DNA of 64,000 nucleotides from Nemertoderma westbladi (taxonomy: Eukaryota; Xenacoelomorpha; Nemertodermatida; Nemertodermatidae): assembly GCA_032718475.1 (NCBI GenBank), contig JAUCBJ010008710.1, positions 19,383-83,382 on the forward strand, read 5' to 3'. The notes beneath the pieces are model-generated. The model searched no databases. It was given only the letters and a program-made list of their open reading frames with translations, and had not been told where the DNA came from. Shown in pieces: positions 11,132 to 22,697 of this stretch (position 1 is its first letter; each line of letters begins with the position of its first letter). The position numbers and the translations under genes are program-made.

Positions 11132-11322
11132 TATTCTAACACTTCGTTTATCGCTAAGTATGCGATGTTGTAGAACAGTTCGTCATAAGTTTCGTACTCG
11201 GCTTGAACTACCCGAACGGTAATTCTAAATCGTCCCATGTTAGTACCCTGTACCTCAACTTCGATATGCCAGATTCCTGGCTCAACTTGGATTATATCAA
11301 TAGGTGTGATCGATACTTCCAT
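11131..11322 (-). CDS. Small ORF (63 aa) overlapping gag start of element B
   Basis: 63 residues beginning MEVSITPIDIIQVEPG, acidic, predicted mostly beta then helical (YDELFYNIAYLAINEVLE). It is not recognised. Its stop TAA (11131-11133) overlaps the gag ATG by one base. This arrangement is used for termination-reinitiation in some retroelements and viruses. Whether it is translated is unknown. It could also be the remains of a longer upstream frame. Confidence 0.4.
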   Translation of the reverse strand: MEVSITPIDIIQVEPGIWHIEVEVQGTNMGRFRITVRVVQAEYETYDELFYNIAYLAINEVLE

Positions 11323-12984
11323 TCCCTGCTAACGACTCTCTGTTAATGATCTGCCAACTCCGAGTTCTAGACAGTTTGGATTGAGTTTGTAAGTTTATTA
11401 AACCACGACTTTGTCTCAAATCAAATACCAGAGTTTCCTTGTAGTGGGTGCTGGTTTAGCAAGGAGAGAGTTTGAAGAATACTTTACTGTTGAATTCCCA
11501 ACTTCCACCAGTTGAAGTTGACCGCGTATTATTCTCAATTTTGTTGCCGTTATTCCCGACCCCAGGGGGGAAAACGCCGATGCTGGTGGCGGAATTTTCA
11601 GACCACTCGATTCCGGCCAGTCTCCGGATATTGGGAGTGGAGAAGGAGTTTATTACCTGAGATGCAGAATTGCGGGTAGAGAAAAAGTTTCATTGGTTGG
11701 AAATAATCTTTAATTTAACTTGAACTCTGATTGAACTCTGATTGAGAATAATTTGGGCTTCCCCACACCAATATACCAAATATTCACAATAATACACGAC
11801 ACGAATATATAAATTCAGTACATTATTTAATTACCCACTGTTCGCTTTTAGATTTTAACCTAACTAATGATCCCCATTTTACCTCGGTCCTAGTCCCGGT
11901 ACCGTAGTGTCAGTGTCAGTCGACCCTGTTGCGTGTCCGTCCCACCCTTCCCAAACCCCGAAGAGATTGGTCATCAGGATAGCGGTATGGCTTAGCTAGG
12001 GGTCTGTCAGTTCATCGCAGGGTCCCCCAACCACCTAAGCTTTCCGAATCCTTTTCAGGCTCGTAGTCGCATCGGTAGCCGAGAAGCTGCTCCGAGTAGT
12101 CGGTAGGCCAGTAGATTCCAGTGCTCTGTCTTTCGACCCCGTTGCGTGTCCGTCCCACCCTTCCCGTCCTTACCTTACCCATCCGGTCATCAGGAAAGCG
12201 ATACGGCTTGGCTAGTGGTCTGTCGGCTCGTTGTGAGTCCCAACTGTCACAGCTTTCCGAATCCTTTTGAGGCTCATACTAACGCCAGTCGTGGAACCCA
12301 TGCCAGGAAGTCAGTCCTCGTCGAACTCTTCCCTCGTCCGGTCAGTCGATCCTTCGCAAGGCCCTGGCGCAGTCAGCAAGCTTTCCGAATTTTTTTCAGG
12401 CTTGTAATCGCTGCCGGTGGCCAGGGACCACTAAGGTCGCAAATCCCTGGCGCAATCAGCAAGCTTTCCTAATCCTTTTCAGGCTCATAATTGCTGCTGG
12501 TGGCCAGGAACTGCTAAGGGCAGTCCTTGTCCCCAGACCTAGCGGGTTACCAACTACTGAAGTAGAAGGAGGTTGTCTAGGCCTAAATAAGTATCAGGCA
12601 ACCCTGTCACCTAAAGTATCGCTTGATTTTGCCTCCCACCCTTGGCCCTTAAATATCTGATATGAGTCCCGTGCCCCTAAGTCGCCCCAATATTCGCCCA
12701 TAAATCGCCCCCAGTCTATTGAATATGCCCAAATTTTATGTTCCCGCACCCAGTACTGTTATTGGAATATAACAAATAACAAATAAATCCAAAAAATATT
12801 TAACTCGCGTTATGGCAAATTGAAATACCGCGAACAATAAAGTCTTTCATTTGTGCAGATCCACTAATACACCAGGTTATAGAGCATTAATGGATGCATG
12901 CGTACACTTATGACATTGTAGACCCTCTGATAGAAAGTAGAAAACCGTCGTATTATAAACAAACCGTTAAGTGCAACTAAATTT
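11323..12984. other. Non-coding, contains a degenerate tandem array
   Basis: No supported gene. It lies upstream of element B (on its 5' side), so it may include the B leader or LTR, but no second copy exists in the window. The stretch 11960-12560 contains the array listed separately. The rest is AT-rich unique-looking sequence. Confidence 0.5.
12036..12540 (+). repeat. Degenerate tandem array with AAGCTTTCCGAATCC core
   Basis: The block AAGCTTTCCGAATCCTTTTC followed by AGGCTC(G/A)TA recurs at about 12036, 12248, 12378 and 12461, with spacing from 83 to 212 bp. The intervening sequence also repeats (GGTGGCCAGGA, CCCACCCTTCCC). At least four irregular copies. Possibly LTR-type enhancer repeats; nothing here proves that. 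Confidence 0.6.
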
Positions 12985-13242
12985 GTGACATATCGCAGCG
13001 AAATAAATGTGCAATTAGTACCACACCCGTTGTATACAACCATGAAACCTTTTGTACCGGATTATTTACGAAATGGTTTTACGCGTTTACGGGTAATGTC
13101 TCACAATCTAAGAATTGAAACGGGGAGGTGGTCGAAAATTAGCAGAGAAAATCGTGTTTTTATTTGTGATGGCTTAACAGTTCAAACAGAAACACATCTA
13201 TTAATTAAATTGCCTGTACTTAGTAGAACTACTGTATTTTAA
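12985..13242 (+). pseudogene. LINE-type C-terminal relic, 85 aa
   Basis: The frame contains FTRLRVMSHNLRIETGRWSK and then ISRENRVF and TETHLLIKLP. It resembles the conserved C-terminal segment seen after RT in many invertebrate non-LTR elements (arginine-rich LRIE.GRW, then a Cys/His-type patch, here decayed). No RT lies upstream. It is a short isolated fragment; clade undetermined. Confidence 0.4.
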
Positions 13243-13489
13243 CCCTATTAAACCTGGGTGGGGGGGGGTCAATATGACCATTCCCGTGGTTTTTCTGTTA
13301 TAACTCTGAAACAAACGCAGCGGGGAATCTGAAATTTTATGACTTTTCTTAAAAATCTATTGTCTTCCTAATAGTGCAAACAGTTTTCAAAAATATTGGG
13401 AAGTTTTCGAGTTATAACACCATTTATTAGCCCTACTTTTGACACTTTTTTGAGGCGTTTTTTGAAAATTACATTATTCATTAAATATA

Positions 13490-14290
13490 GTTAATATAAT
13501 TCATCATCTATTTTTTATTTAAACCGGTTTTCTGGTGATTGCAATTAGATGGAATTCTTCTAAATAAATTTAGAAATTTCAAACCTCTTTTTTTCGAAGG
13601 GTTCCAAAATTGGTGCCAGCACCAAATTTTGAAATTTATCAATTTCGTAAATTGATTGTATGAACCTGTTTTTTGCGTAATATGGGTTTGTTGGGGCTCT
13701 GATTTCGATGGAATATATACGAGTTGCACCAGGAGTATCAATCTTGCATTTTTTGGCGCGGTGTGCAAAATTTGGTGCCAGCACGAAATTTTGAAAATTC
13801 ATTCAATAGTTAAATTGATTGTTAAAACTTATTTCTCGTGTTTTAGAGGTTTATGGCGGTTCTGAATTCAATGAAATAAATAATTATCTAACTATACATC
13901 TCAAACATGTATTTTTCGGAACTGGGTGGAAAATTTGGTACTAGCTCCAAGTTATGAAAACCACCAAATATATCAATTGATTGTATCGTTTGTAATTGTT
14001 TGTAAAGGTTCTGAATTCAATGGAATATGTAAAAATTCCATAAGAGATTCCAAACCTGTATTATTCGCCGGTGGTGAAAATTGTTGTGCCAGCACCAAAT
14101 TTTTGAAAATAAGCAAATTGATCAATAGATAGTATCATCTTGTTTCTTGCGTTATACGATTTTATGAGGGTCTTGAATCCGATGGAATCAATAAAAACCG
14201 CACTGGACATCTCAAACTTGTACTTTTTGGTGATGGGTACGAAATTTGGTGCTAGCACCAAAATTTGCCATATTACGCCGAAAATACAAT
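13490..14290 (+). repeat. About 160-bp satellite, five diverged monomers, palindromic core
   Basis: The core TTGGTGCCAGCACCAA recurs at about 13610, 13772, 13935, 14083 and 14246. Spacings are 162, 163, 148 and 163 bp. The core has 7-bp inverted arms; the last copy (TTGGTGCTAGCACCAA) is a perfect palindrome. Each monomer also holds a TTCNATGGAAT-like block and an AT-rich half. Monomers are well diverged, so this is an old array. The small ORFs across it are shadows. Confidence 0.75.
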
Positions 14291-15045
14291 TAGAAGTGCT
14301 CTAGCAGATTAGATTTGTAAGATTCGATTATTATATTAAAATTATTTTTTAGTTTATTACTGGAGGGTTTAAGAACACAAATTTCACATAATATATTCAT
14401 TTAAATTTGTACATAATACTTAATGATAATAATAATTAAAAAAACATAATGACTCTATGTCATTTACATAGGTAGGAATTTATTCACGGTGTTATTATTT
14501 GATTATAATGTGTTTATTATGTGTTATTATTTGATTATTTGTCAACGGCCCCAAATTCGGTCACTAACTTTTGTAACTCGACATACTTAATTAACAAATT
14601 TGTGTTACATTCGAATATAAAAAGGCAGAAAACTATAAAGATATATATAGAACTATAAGGCATACGTCATATTCAAATATTATATAAATTGGATAATATG
14701 TTTAATGTAATACGTCGGTATACGTCGAATAATATTGGCAGTGAATAATATAATTTCACAGCTACTCTCTATTTAATGTAACAACTACGGAGTCATTGAG
14801 TATACCTGGTTGTTTAAACCTGGCCGCTGCATCACAATATTATGTAGTGCGATTGTAATTAATGTGTAATTAATTAAAGTGTAATTAATTAAATTACCAA
14901 AATGTATTGTTTGTTTTAACAATGACAATGATATTGTATTAAAGTAATTATTTATCATACATGATAAAAAATAAATGCTTACGGTATATAAAAAAAAGTA
15001 TATTTATTAATATAGACACATGACGTGTACGGATATAAGGTGATT
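14291..15045. other. AT-rich non-coding, nothing recognised
   Basis: Very AT-rich with short runs and local duplications (for example TGTGTTATTATTTGATTAT repeated near 14490-14540). No gene, repeat family or RNA gene could be supported. Confidence 0.5.
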
Positions 15046-15221
15046 CGCTGTTGGAGTACAGGGTGTCTGTTTCTTATGGGGTAAACCGTCGCTGTTGGAG
15101 TACAGGGTGTCTGTTTCTTATGGGGTAAACCGTCGCTGTTGGAGTACAGGGTGTCCGTTTCTTTTGGAGTATCCGTCGGTGTTGGAGTACAGGGTGCACG
15201 TTTCTTATTTTTTTTGTGAAT
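15046..15221 (+). repeat. 44-bp minisatellite, four copies
   Basis: CGCTGTTGGAGTACAGGGTG begins units at 15046, 15090, 15134 and (diverged) 15178. The period is exactly 44 bp. The first two copies are nearly identical; the fourth is most diverged. The antisense ORF with repeated CTPT is a shadow of the repeat. Confidence 0.85.
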
Positions 15222-16689
15222 TGTTACATATATACATAGTAAAGGTGCTGGTTCTTTAAACCGCCCATGTGAGGAATACCAGGATTTCACTTTTCGGTCG
15301 ACTTTTTATTGGAATTTTATATATGAAGATTTTTAATTTTTTTTATTTATCTTTATTAAGTGATTTATAGCGCTTATTTCTGTCTTATAACCTGTACATA
15401 TACTAATTCGTTTATTGTTTTGGTTAGATTCAGCCGTTCTGCAACCTTTTTTTGGTGCAAACCTGGTGGTATTCTTCACATGGGGGTAACTTAGTAAACC
15501 GTCACTGTGTTGGAATTTCCATCGCCATAACTTTAATATACATCAGGACAGAATCTTCTTTCTCGTTTTCTTTCTCATTATAAGTAACACTGCGAGGAGA
15601 ACTCTTTTACTAACTGGACAGTCGACACATCGCAGTTTAGTTCGTTAAATATTGATGGTAATTAGATTATGGTGCAGTTAAATTACAGTAAAACATTTCC
15701 AATTGTTAGTTCCAACATTTGTTTGTTTGTTTGTTGTGTTGTGGCGTATAATTTATTACAACATTAATAATTGCATTTTGTACAGACGGAAGATTGCCCA
15801 ATGTTTCGTTTTGCGTTGTTCATATTAGACTGCCCTGCATAGGCACGTAATTTATTACAACAATATTGATAGCAATGGATCCGTCCATATTGCCAGCTCT
15901 CGGCTGGTAAGCTTGTTTTGAATTGTGTCAATTTTGTTGATTTTTTTCAATTTTGGACGTATCCCTGTGTGCCGCATAGTTAGTCAAATTATTTTTTGCA
16001 AGTGTAATAATACAAGAAATTATATTTTGTACATTTAATTTGTGATTTGTAATAACTATCTAAAGCAATTTGTAATTTGTAAAAATTGGTGATATGTAAT
16101 TGTGAGTTTGTGAAATTGTGATTTCGTCAATAAACATATATATATAGCTAAAGAATGAAAGCAGAAATAAAATTTCTGACTCACTGAGGAGGAGTTGAGT
16201 GAAACTATCTCTTTAAGATTTCTAGAAAAATTTGGGGGGTGGGCTGGCGCGGATCCACAATAGGGGCGCGTGGCGCCGCGCATAATAGATTTTTTGAGAA
16301 AGAAATAAAAAGAGTAAGATAATAAATTAATTTTTTTAGAATTACTATTGATAGTTACGCTAAAACATACAAGGGCAATCACTCGCTAACCCCAAACGGA
16401 ATCCTCATTTATTAACCACAACTTCTATCTCCATAACACCATCCCCAAGATAAAATTGATGTAAACCTTCCCAAGGGCGAGGTCCATCATGTAGGCGGGA
16501 GGGGGGTATCACCTTGGCGTAATACAGTAGATCAGCAGTATGGCTTAATGGGCTGGCTATACATTTTATGAACTGTATGCGCGGCCTTTGCTTTACCTAC
16601 ATTATGTGATTATTGGGATTGGGTTGGGGTGCGTTATTTGAACTGAAAGACCACTTACAAACAACCTAGGTAATGGTAAAGCATCAACC
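15222..16689. other. Non-coding; one stray piece of the 68-bp satellite
   Basis: No gene is supported. 15408-15428 reads CGTTTATTGTTTTGGTTAG, preceded by an AACCTG block, as in the 68-bp satellite at 22698-23345. It looks like a lone decayed monomer. GC-rich islands at 16225-16285 carry no recognisable gene. Confidence 0.45.
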
Positions 16690-16842
16690 ATGGGACTATT
16701 TGTAAATGTCAACGCGGCAAGAATAACACAAGAAGAGCAACAATATAACCAGCAAGCAGCCCTTATAGCGGCGGGATATCAACCAGAAGCCCTTATAGTG
16801 GCGGGAAATCTGAAATCAAGAGGCGCTTGTAGCGGCAAGTGA
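16690..16842 (+). CDS. Small ORF with good Kozak context, 50 aa, unassigned
   Basis: ATG in context ATCAACCATGGG, close to the animal Kozak consensus. The 50-residue product begins MGLFVNVNAARITQEEQQYN and contains two copies of a (A/E)ALI(A/V)AG unit; the DNA repeats as GCCCTTATAG(C/T)GGCGGGA. It has no recognised domain. It may be a decayed exon or chance. Low support. Confidence 0.2.
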   Translation: MGLFVNVNAARITQEEQQYNQQAALIAAGYQPEALIVAGNLKSRGACSGK

Positions 16843-19337
16843 AAGAAACTACCCAGTGGGAGCCCTAGAAGTGGCACAAACTGATCAATAATTTGGAATA
16901 AATAGGATTAACCAACAACCCTATCACGCACCACAGCAAATTTATAATAGGTATGTCTATCAGATAAGGCAATAATGCATATATAAAATACTAGAAACGC
17001 ACCGCAAGCGTTGCGGTTGCGGTAAGGAGCCCTTTTCACAGAGTTATGAAAACCCTGAAATTGGTCTAGTTTTTTTGTATATTTTCGGTTTGTTTACCGT
17101 CGATTGGATCAACATTTCGGAGAGCTTGAGTAGAATTATAACCGGACATCCTGTCGGGTTGTTCCTGCACCTATTTATTAGTATGTATGTGTGTGGATAT
17201 GTTTGTGGTTCCAATGGACTCCAGCCTATTCGAACGTCTCGCAGTATATAAATATATAAACGTAGGTGTAGCGTCGCGCAGCACGAGCAGCTGTTTACTC
17301 AAGAATGGTTAACCCGAGTACTCGTCTTGTGCAGCCCGGAAGGCTCCACGAATATTTACAAAATATTGAAACTTTTCCTCTAGTAGGTCCAAGCAAAATT
17401 TGGTTGAAATTAGATAAAGGATTCAAAAGTTATTAACGATTAAAGTTTTCATTACAGACAGATGGACATGATATTTTGCCCTAGTACTAGTTGTAATTGT
17501 GCGCTAGTAGCTTCGCTCACTAATTGTGGCTCGTTCCACACTAAAAATGACATTAAAAAATCGGAATAGTTATTGTTATCGAGAAATATTAATATCTCGA
17601 TCTCGACTGACCTTGTTCGGTAAATCGAACGTAACAGCGAAGCAGGCAAAGATACATGAAATCGGATGTCGAAATTTGACTATCACATTGATGGAACCTC
17701 AGTAAAATTTAGTTACATTAGAGAGCATTCTACCTAATATTACAATAATACAAAAAATAAAATGATTTACTATAACTTTATCATTTTAATTAAACATTAA
17801 TTATTATTCAATAATCGTTCAATCGTTAAATAAAATTAAATTTAACTTTACATAGTTAAATAAGTCGGCCTCCTCTATTTATCAAACACATTTTCGGTAA
17901 TGTTTGCCTTTTTGAAGGCACGTGTTTCGTCACGGTCTCTTTGATTATCCACACTTTGAGACTGATGAAATGCAGTAAGCAAAAGCACTGATCTATTTTG
18001 TTTATAAATTACTGTAAAACCGAGAGAAAGCCGCCCCAATATTAGATTATAACAACAACATTTCCATTGGGTAAGAAGGTGGAGGAGAGCCAGCCCGACT
18101 TTTAATTTTTTAGTTTATATTACGCGATCAATTTTCACTCGTCATGAACCCAACATGTATGAACCCCTTGTTAAATTTGTTGGCTATGCGTTTGCTTCTG
18201 TTTGGGCGGGCGTGTGGTACACTTTTCACACTGAAACATTTTGGTTGTGAAATGTTACACCAATCAGAGATTTTTCATTCATATTTTAGTATGGGAGGAA
18301 GAAGAACATAGAACGTTATTTACTATATATGTAACAAAATAATTGTTTTCGGGTTTAACTTGGAAGCCTCCCCAAATAGTTGATATACAATTATATTTAA
18401 AATTATTTCCATGGTCATGGTCATTCACCCGTCTTTAGTTAGAATTTTGTTTGCATGAAAGACAGTTTAAGTTATAAATTACTGATTATTATTATCTCTT
18501 ATCTTACTGGAGTAATAATATAGGATAGGATAAATGGAAGCAAAGTGTGACAGTAACAAATATTTCCCCTTCCCCCAAATATCCACTGTTGAATTAATTT
18601 GAAGCGATATAATAAGTACAAAATTGTGTGAGTTTTTAATTGTGTGGTACATTTGTTAATTGATCTCTATTTAATGTTTAAAGTGCATTTAATGTCCCAC
18701 CTGTTCTTTTTTGCCACTTTTCGTGACTATATTTCATACAGATGTTAAGAATGCAGTTAGAAAACACAGAAAGCAATGTATTGAACTACTTGACCTTATT
18801 GAACTATTTTACCTTTTTGCAAATATTTTGCACTTTTGAACAGTTATTTGTACAAGTGCACTTTAGCGGATCCTAATGGTGGTTCTAATTTAACACACTT
18901 ATGTTTATCCTCTACCGATCTACGATTGTGTATGATCAAGTGTCAGTCGCTAAAAGTGTCAAAAATCAAATTTAATAAATCTCGACATTTGTGATTTTGG
19001 ACCATATTCATGGACATTTTAAGTCACTTTATAGACCTAAAAATATAAACAACTGTTAAGATTATAGTTAGAAATCACTCCAAACTACATTTTAATCCAA
19101 ATAATAACATTCTACGATAAATAGAACTGGAAATAATAGATTTTAAATATAGAAAAAATGTCCAATTTTTAAGTGCATTTTGCACTAAGTGCACTTGCCT
19201 CTTTTACCAAGTTGTATCCTATTTCACACACTACAATCTATCCTCTATCCAATGAAAAAAGTTTCAGATTAAACGGCCCATTAGAACCGAAGTTATTGAT
19301 GTTTAAAAATAGTCACTTGAAAATTTCAAATTCTCTT
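16843..19337. other. Long AT-rich non-coding stretch
   Basis: About 2.5 kb with no ORF resembling a known protein and no tandem array of note. The minus-strand 65-codon ORF at 17452-17649 has no family resemblance and was not called. It could be host intergenic or intronic DNA or very old repeats. Confidence 0.45.
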
Positions 19338-19410
19338 GGTCACGTAGTCTAGTGGTTATCAATCACGTTAATGAAACCTAAGTTCGCGGGTTCGAAACCC
19401 AATATTGACC
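19338..19410 (+). pseudogene. tRNA-like relic (Pol III A/B boxes)
   Basis: 73 nt, the usual tRNA length. It begins GGTCA and ends TGACC, a 5-bp acceptor-like pairing. TAGTCTAGTGGTTATC resembles an A box and D arm (as in Val/Glu-type tRNAs). GGGTTCGAAACCC is a perfect B box. A T run (AATTTTTT) follows as for Pol III termination. The T stem has only 3 good pairs and no clean anticodon stem forms, so it is a tRNA pseudogene or the head of a tRNA-derived SINE. Confidence 0.45.
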
Positions 19411-20734
19411 ATTCTTAATTTTTTGCAAAAAAAATTATTTTTATTTTTTCACTAAAATCGCTCTAACTTCGGTTCTGGTGGTCCAAATCCAACAAAATTT
19501 GTATTTCTTTGCTGTAATTTATTTTTCTATCTTTTGAGAGGGGGACATTTTTGGCCCCAAAAAAAATAAAAAAAAAAAGGGCCAAAATTACGCGATATTT
19601 TTTGACCCTTAAAATTCGTAATTTTAATTATAAATGTTAAGAAAATAGATAGCGGAGGTAATTTGCTAAATTTTAAATGTACTTTTGGCGCAATACGCTA
19701 AATTATCATAGAGTAGCGATTTATTAAAAAAACAAATTTTTTTGTCCCTTTTTTTAAATATTTTATTTCACACGATCGTCTGCCGCACCAGTTGTATAAA
19801 AGCTAATGCGCTGTAACTAACGCTGTTAAATAGATAATTTAACGCACTATAAGTCTGTGTAAACAAATCTCCCGTAAGTTAAGTAGTTTTCGAGCTAGAC
19901 GCGGGAAATCGTTTTTTATTTTTGATTGATTGATTTTGATTGATTGATTTTTATTTAAATCGCGAAATTTTATTTTTGGCCCTCATTTTTTTAATGCAAT
20001 CCGCGGAGCAAAACCGATAGCATATTTGAATTCCCCGTATCGATATTGACCGTATAAAATGTACCTTAACCAACTAAAGTGAAAAATAAAAAATTATTTG
20101 ATAAAAACTATTTTTCATATTCTGGCCCTCTTTGGCCCCTATTGTCGACATATTTGTTGTACCCCCACTCGATAGGAACGTAGCCCCAATGGTCTTCTAC
20201 GAGTTTCAAAAAAGAATTAGTGGATTCCTACCCGCGTTGTCGAATTAAACATTTCGGAAATAAAATTTCGAAAAAAGACGGACAAATACGTACAAATTTA
20301 CGGCCCCTTTTTCCACCCGAATTTTTAATAAATATCTTACCCCCATTCGATACGAAGGTAGTACCACTCTTCGATAAATAGTAGCCGAGTTGTTACGGAT
20401 CCCGCAAAGTCATTTTGTCCGTTTTTTCAACTTTGACGGACAATAGACGGAAAACAAGCCCGGAGGCGGGGTATTCCAAGAAGTGGAAACGTCTAATTTA
20501 GACCCCCTCTTTCGATTCTCGGTGTCTCTGGATGCGTCAAATCAAATAGAGGTTTTTTAAGAGTCCTAGTGAAAAAAAAAGACAAAAAACCAGACAATTG
20601 TCCGTCATGTCCGTCAAAAAGGAATCTTATTTTTTTGGCATTACGCGTCCCCCCTCGAAAAATCAAGGAAATTGTACCTCAGGAAATAGGTCGAATGGGG
20701 GGGGGGGGACACCGTTTTCGCAGTAACTACGCGT
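19411..20734. other. AT-rich non-coding, nothing recognised
   Basis: Contains (TTGA/TTGATT)n-like runs near 19923-19960 and repeated short phrases (CCCCATTCGATA near 20165 and 20341), which suggest an eroded duplication. No gene supported. Confidence 0.4.
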
Positions 20735-20920
20735 CCAGTATGTAGACTGCGTCCTTTGGAGGGGCGGCGAATTCACCTCACTCAATGCCGCCCTTACTGA
20801 ATGTTTTAAAAAAATGTTTCTTCCCACCCAGTATGTAGACTGCGTCCTTTGGAAGGGCGGCGAATTCACCTCACTCAACGCCGCCATTACTGAATGTTTT
20901 AAAAAAATGTTTCTTCCCAC
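20735..20920 (+). repeat. 93-bp direct duplication, two copies
   Basis: 20735-20827 and 20828-20920 are about 96 percent alike by eye (GGAGGGG versus GGAAGGG, AATGCCGCCC versus AACGCCGCCA). The short ORFs on both strands across it exist only because of the duplication. Confidence 0.9.
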
Positions 20921-21992
20921 CAAGGAATGTAAGAAATTCCGAATACGAGCGATTTCTTTATTGCGGGAAATTTTGAATTTCTATAGAATACTATTAGTGC
21001 ACTCTTACTCTGGTTAACCGCCGCGTCTGGTGCTGTGCCGTGTGGTCTGGGCCTCATTTCTATTGTAATATGTTATAGAAGCGAAATCTTTGATCTGAAA
21101 TCCTACTGTTTGATCAATTACAATTAATATATAAATCTGTAACTCATTTATTGCTTTAACTGTGAGCTAAACCATTATGGTAAGGCAGCATGTACTAATT
21201 ATTAGAAGACCGTTAGGACTTCTTACTGGTTAATGGTATTCTCTATCAATATTTATTTATGCATATTAGGCTCCTCGGAAACAATAGCTCGTCCGTCAAT
21301 GAAAGGTATATCAATCGACGCAGCTCAACCCCAGGATGTGGAAAAAAGTTTCTAAAAAAATTATTAAAGTGACTTTTTTTTATTTCGCCATAACACGAAA
21401 ATTGCCATAGACTTAATGATAGAAATACCAGCTGGTGCGGATACGCCCAAACTACAGAGAAGTATTTTACTTGCCAAGTTTTAGTAAGGTTGTGTTTACT
21501 CACTCACACTATCACAGACAGTAATCAAAATCAACTGTTTATAATGTATTACCCCGTCAGCTGAATATTTCTTCCCAGTGAATCCTATATGAATATCTAT
21601 AATGTTACTCACTGCTTGAATGATTATAAGCACAGGGCCGTTAATTAATTAATAGGGCTGCATTCAAATGGGTCAGGCCCACCTAATAATGCCCCTAAGC
21701 CAACTCTATGAATTCCATTGCCACAGCAGTCAATGAATATCTATAAATTTAATTTCGCGACAAAATAATATTAAAAAAAAAAACGAAATATATCGAATAC
21801 CACACATAGAATCGACCTGAAATTTTGTAACGCGATTATGAACCACCAAAGCAATGTACTTGCAAAATTTAACCAAAAAAGCTAGGCAGGAAATGTTCGA
21901 AACTGCAATTCCGGTATATGTACTGTATGATAGCATTGGATAGCATATGGATGGATATATCCCTCACTGACAATTTTTTCTGACAGTAACTA
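20921..21992. other. Non-coding, nothing recognised
   Basis: About 1 kb of AT-rich sequence. No ORF has family support and no tandem repeat is seen. It ends at the Helentron-like terminus at 21993. Confidence 0.4.
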
Positions 21993-22026
21993 CTAGAGAC
22001 GGGTCTAGCGGCCGTGAAGCAAGTCG
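21993..22026 (-). mobile_element. Isolated Helentron-like 3' terminus
   Basis: On the minus strand it reads CGACTTGCT, an imperfect GC hairpin (CGGCCGCTAGACCCG), then TCTCTAG followed by T. This is the same order as the 3' end of the unit ending at 34177: the same 9-bp subterminal repeat, a hairpin, and the shared CGTCTCTAG|T. No matching 5' end is found nearby. Only the terminus survives. Confidence 0.5.
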
Positions 22027-22697
22027 TAGGAGACAGTACGAGTCAGGTAAAAGCTTTTTGTACTGTCTGATAATCAATTAGTGTGAGGGTAGTCCCGGTG
22101 GTGTACGAAAAATTTTCTAGACAACTTCAAACTAAAATTATTATGTTGTAATCATCTAATGAATTAATTATATAAGCTGTTGTGATTATAGAAGATAGAG
22201 AGCAGTTAGCGAAATGATTATTTTAGCGCAATAATTTTTATTGTCCGTTTAAATCCTTTTTTTGTCCTTTTTTTTTATTTTTTATGTCCTCCAAAAGTCT
22301 AATGTTAGGTTCCATGCTACCGGTTTCTCTACTGCTGTTCTCTCAGGCTATCAGTACCGGTATTAGTATATATAGCACTATTTTGCTGTATTGTATGTAC
22401 AGATGTAGGTATAAAGCAGGTATTTCTGTATTTTAGTACCGGTACCGGCACCGGTACTGCTATAGGCCTACTGTGTAGCCTACCATTTAAATACGGTAAT
22501 GGTAGGCCTACCGGTTGTGCTAATAAATTTTAAATAATTGATAGGCCAAACTGGATTGCAGGATTGTGGAAAATGTGGATATACCTTTCACATAATTTAG
22601 GCCTTACTGTATTAGTTTTATAATCAATAATGGATCATGACTACTGTCTGAGTAGTGTTACGGATAGCGGCACCACTACTTCCAACAGCACAGAAGG
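22027..22697. other. Non-coding, rich in CCGGTA and AGGCCTA motifs
   Basis: No gene supported. 22340-22520 has a cluster of TACCGGTA/CACCGGTA and TAGGCCTAC palindromic words, the same words seen in element leaders. Confidence 0.45.

Larger units (their letters stand above)
4971..11322 (-). mobile_element. BEL/Pao element B, decayed and lacking RT
   Basis: Read on the minus strand from 11322: a small ORF, a coiled-coil gag, more gag, CCHC knuckles, aspartic protease, then directly RNase H, integrase and the integrase tail, cut at about 4971 by element A. The RT domain is missing between 7063 and 7030. A solo LTR of the Y family interrupts gag. Long stretches stay in one frame with isolated stops, mostly TGA (8155, 7681, 6634, 5705, 5372) plus one TAA (6790). 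No LTR of B itself is recognised. Confidence 0.8.

Noticed and set aside
13508-14261. Several 60-86-codon ORFs on both strands
   Set aside because: They follow the 160-bp satellite period and show no protein similarity.
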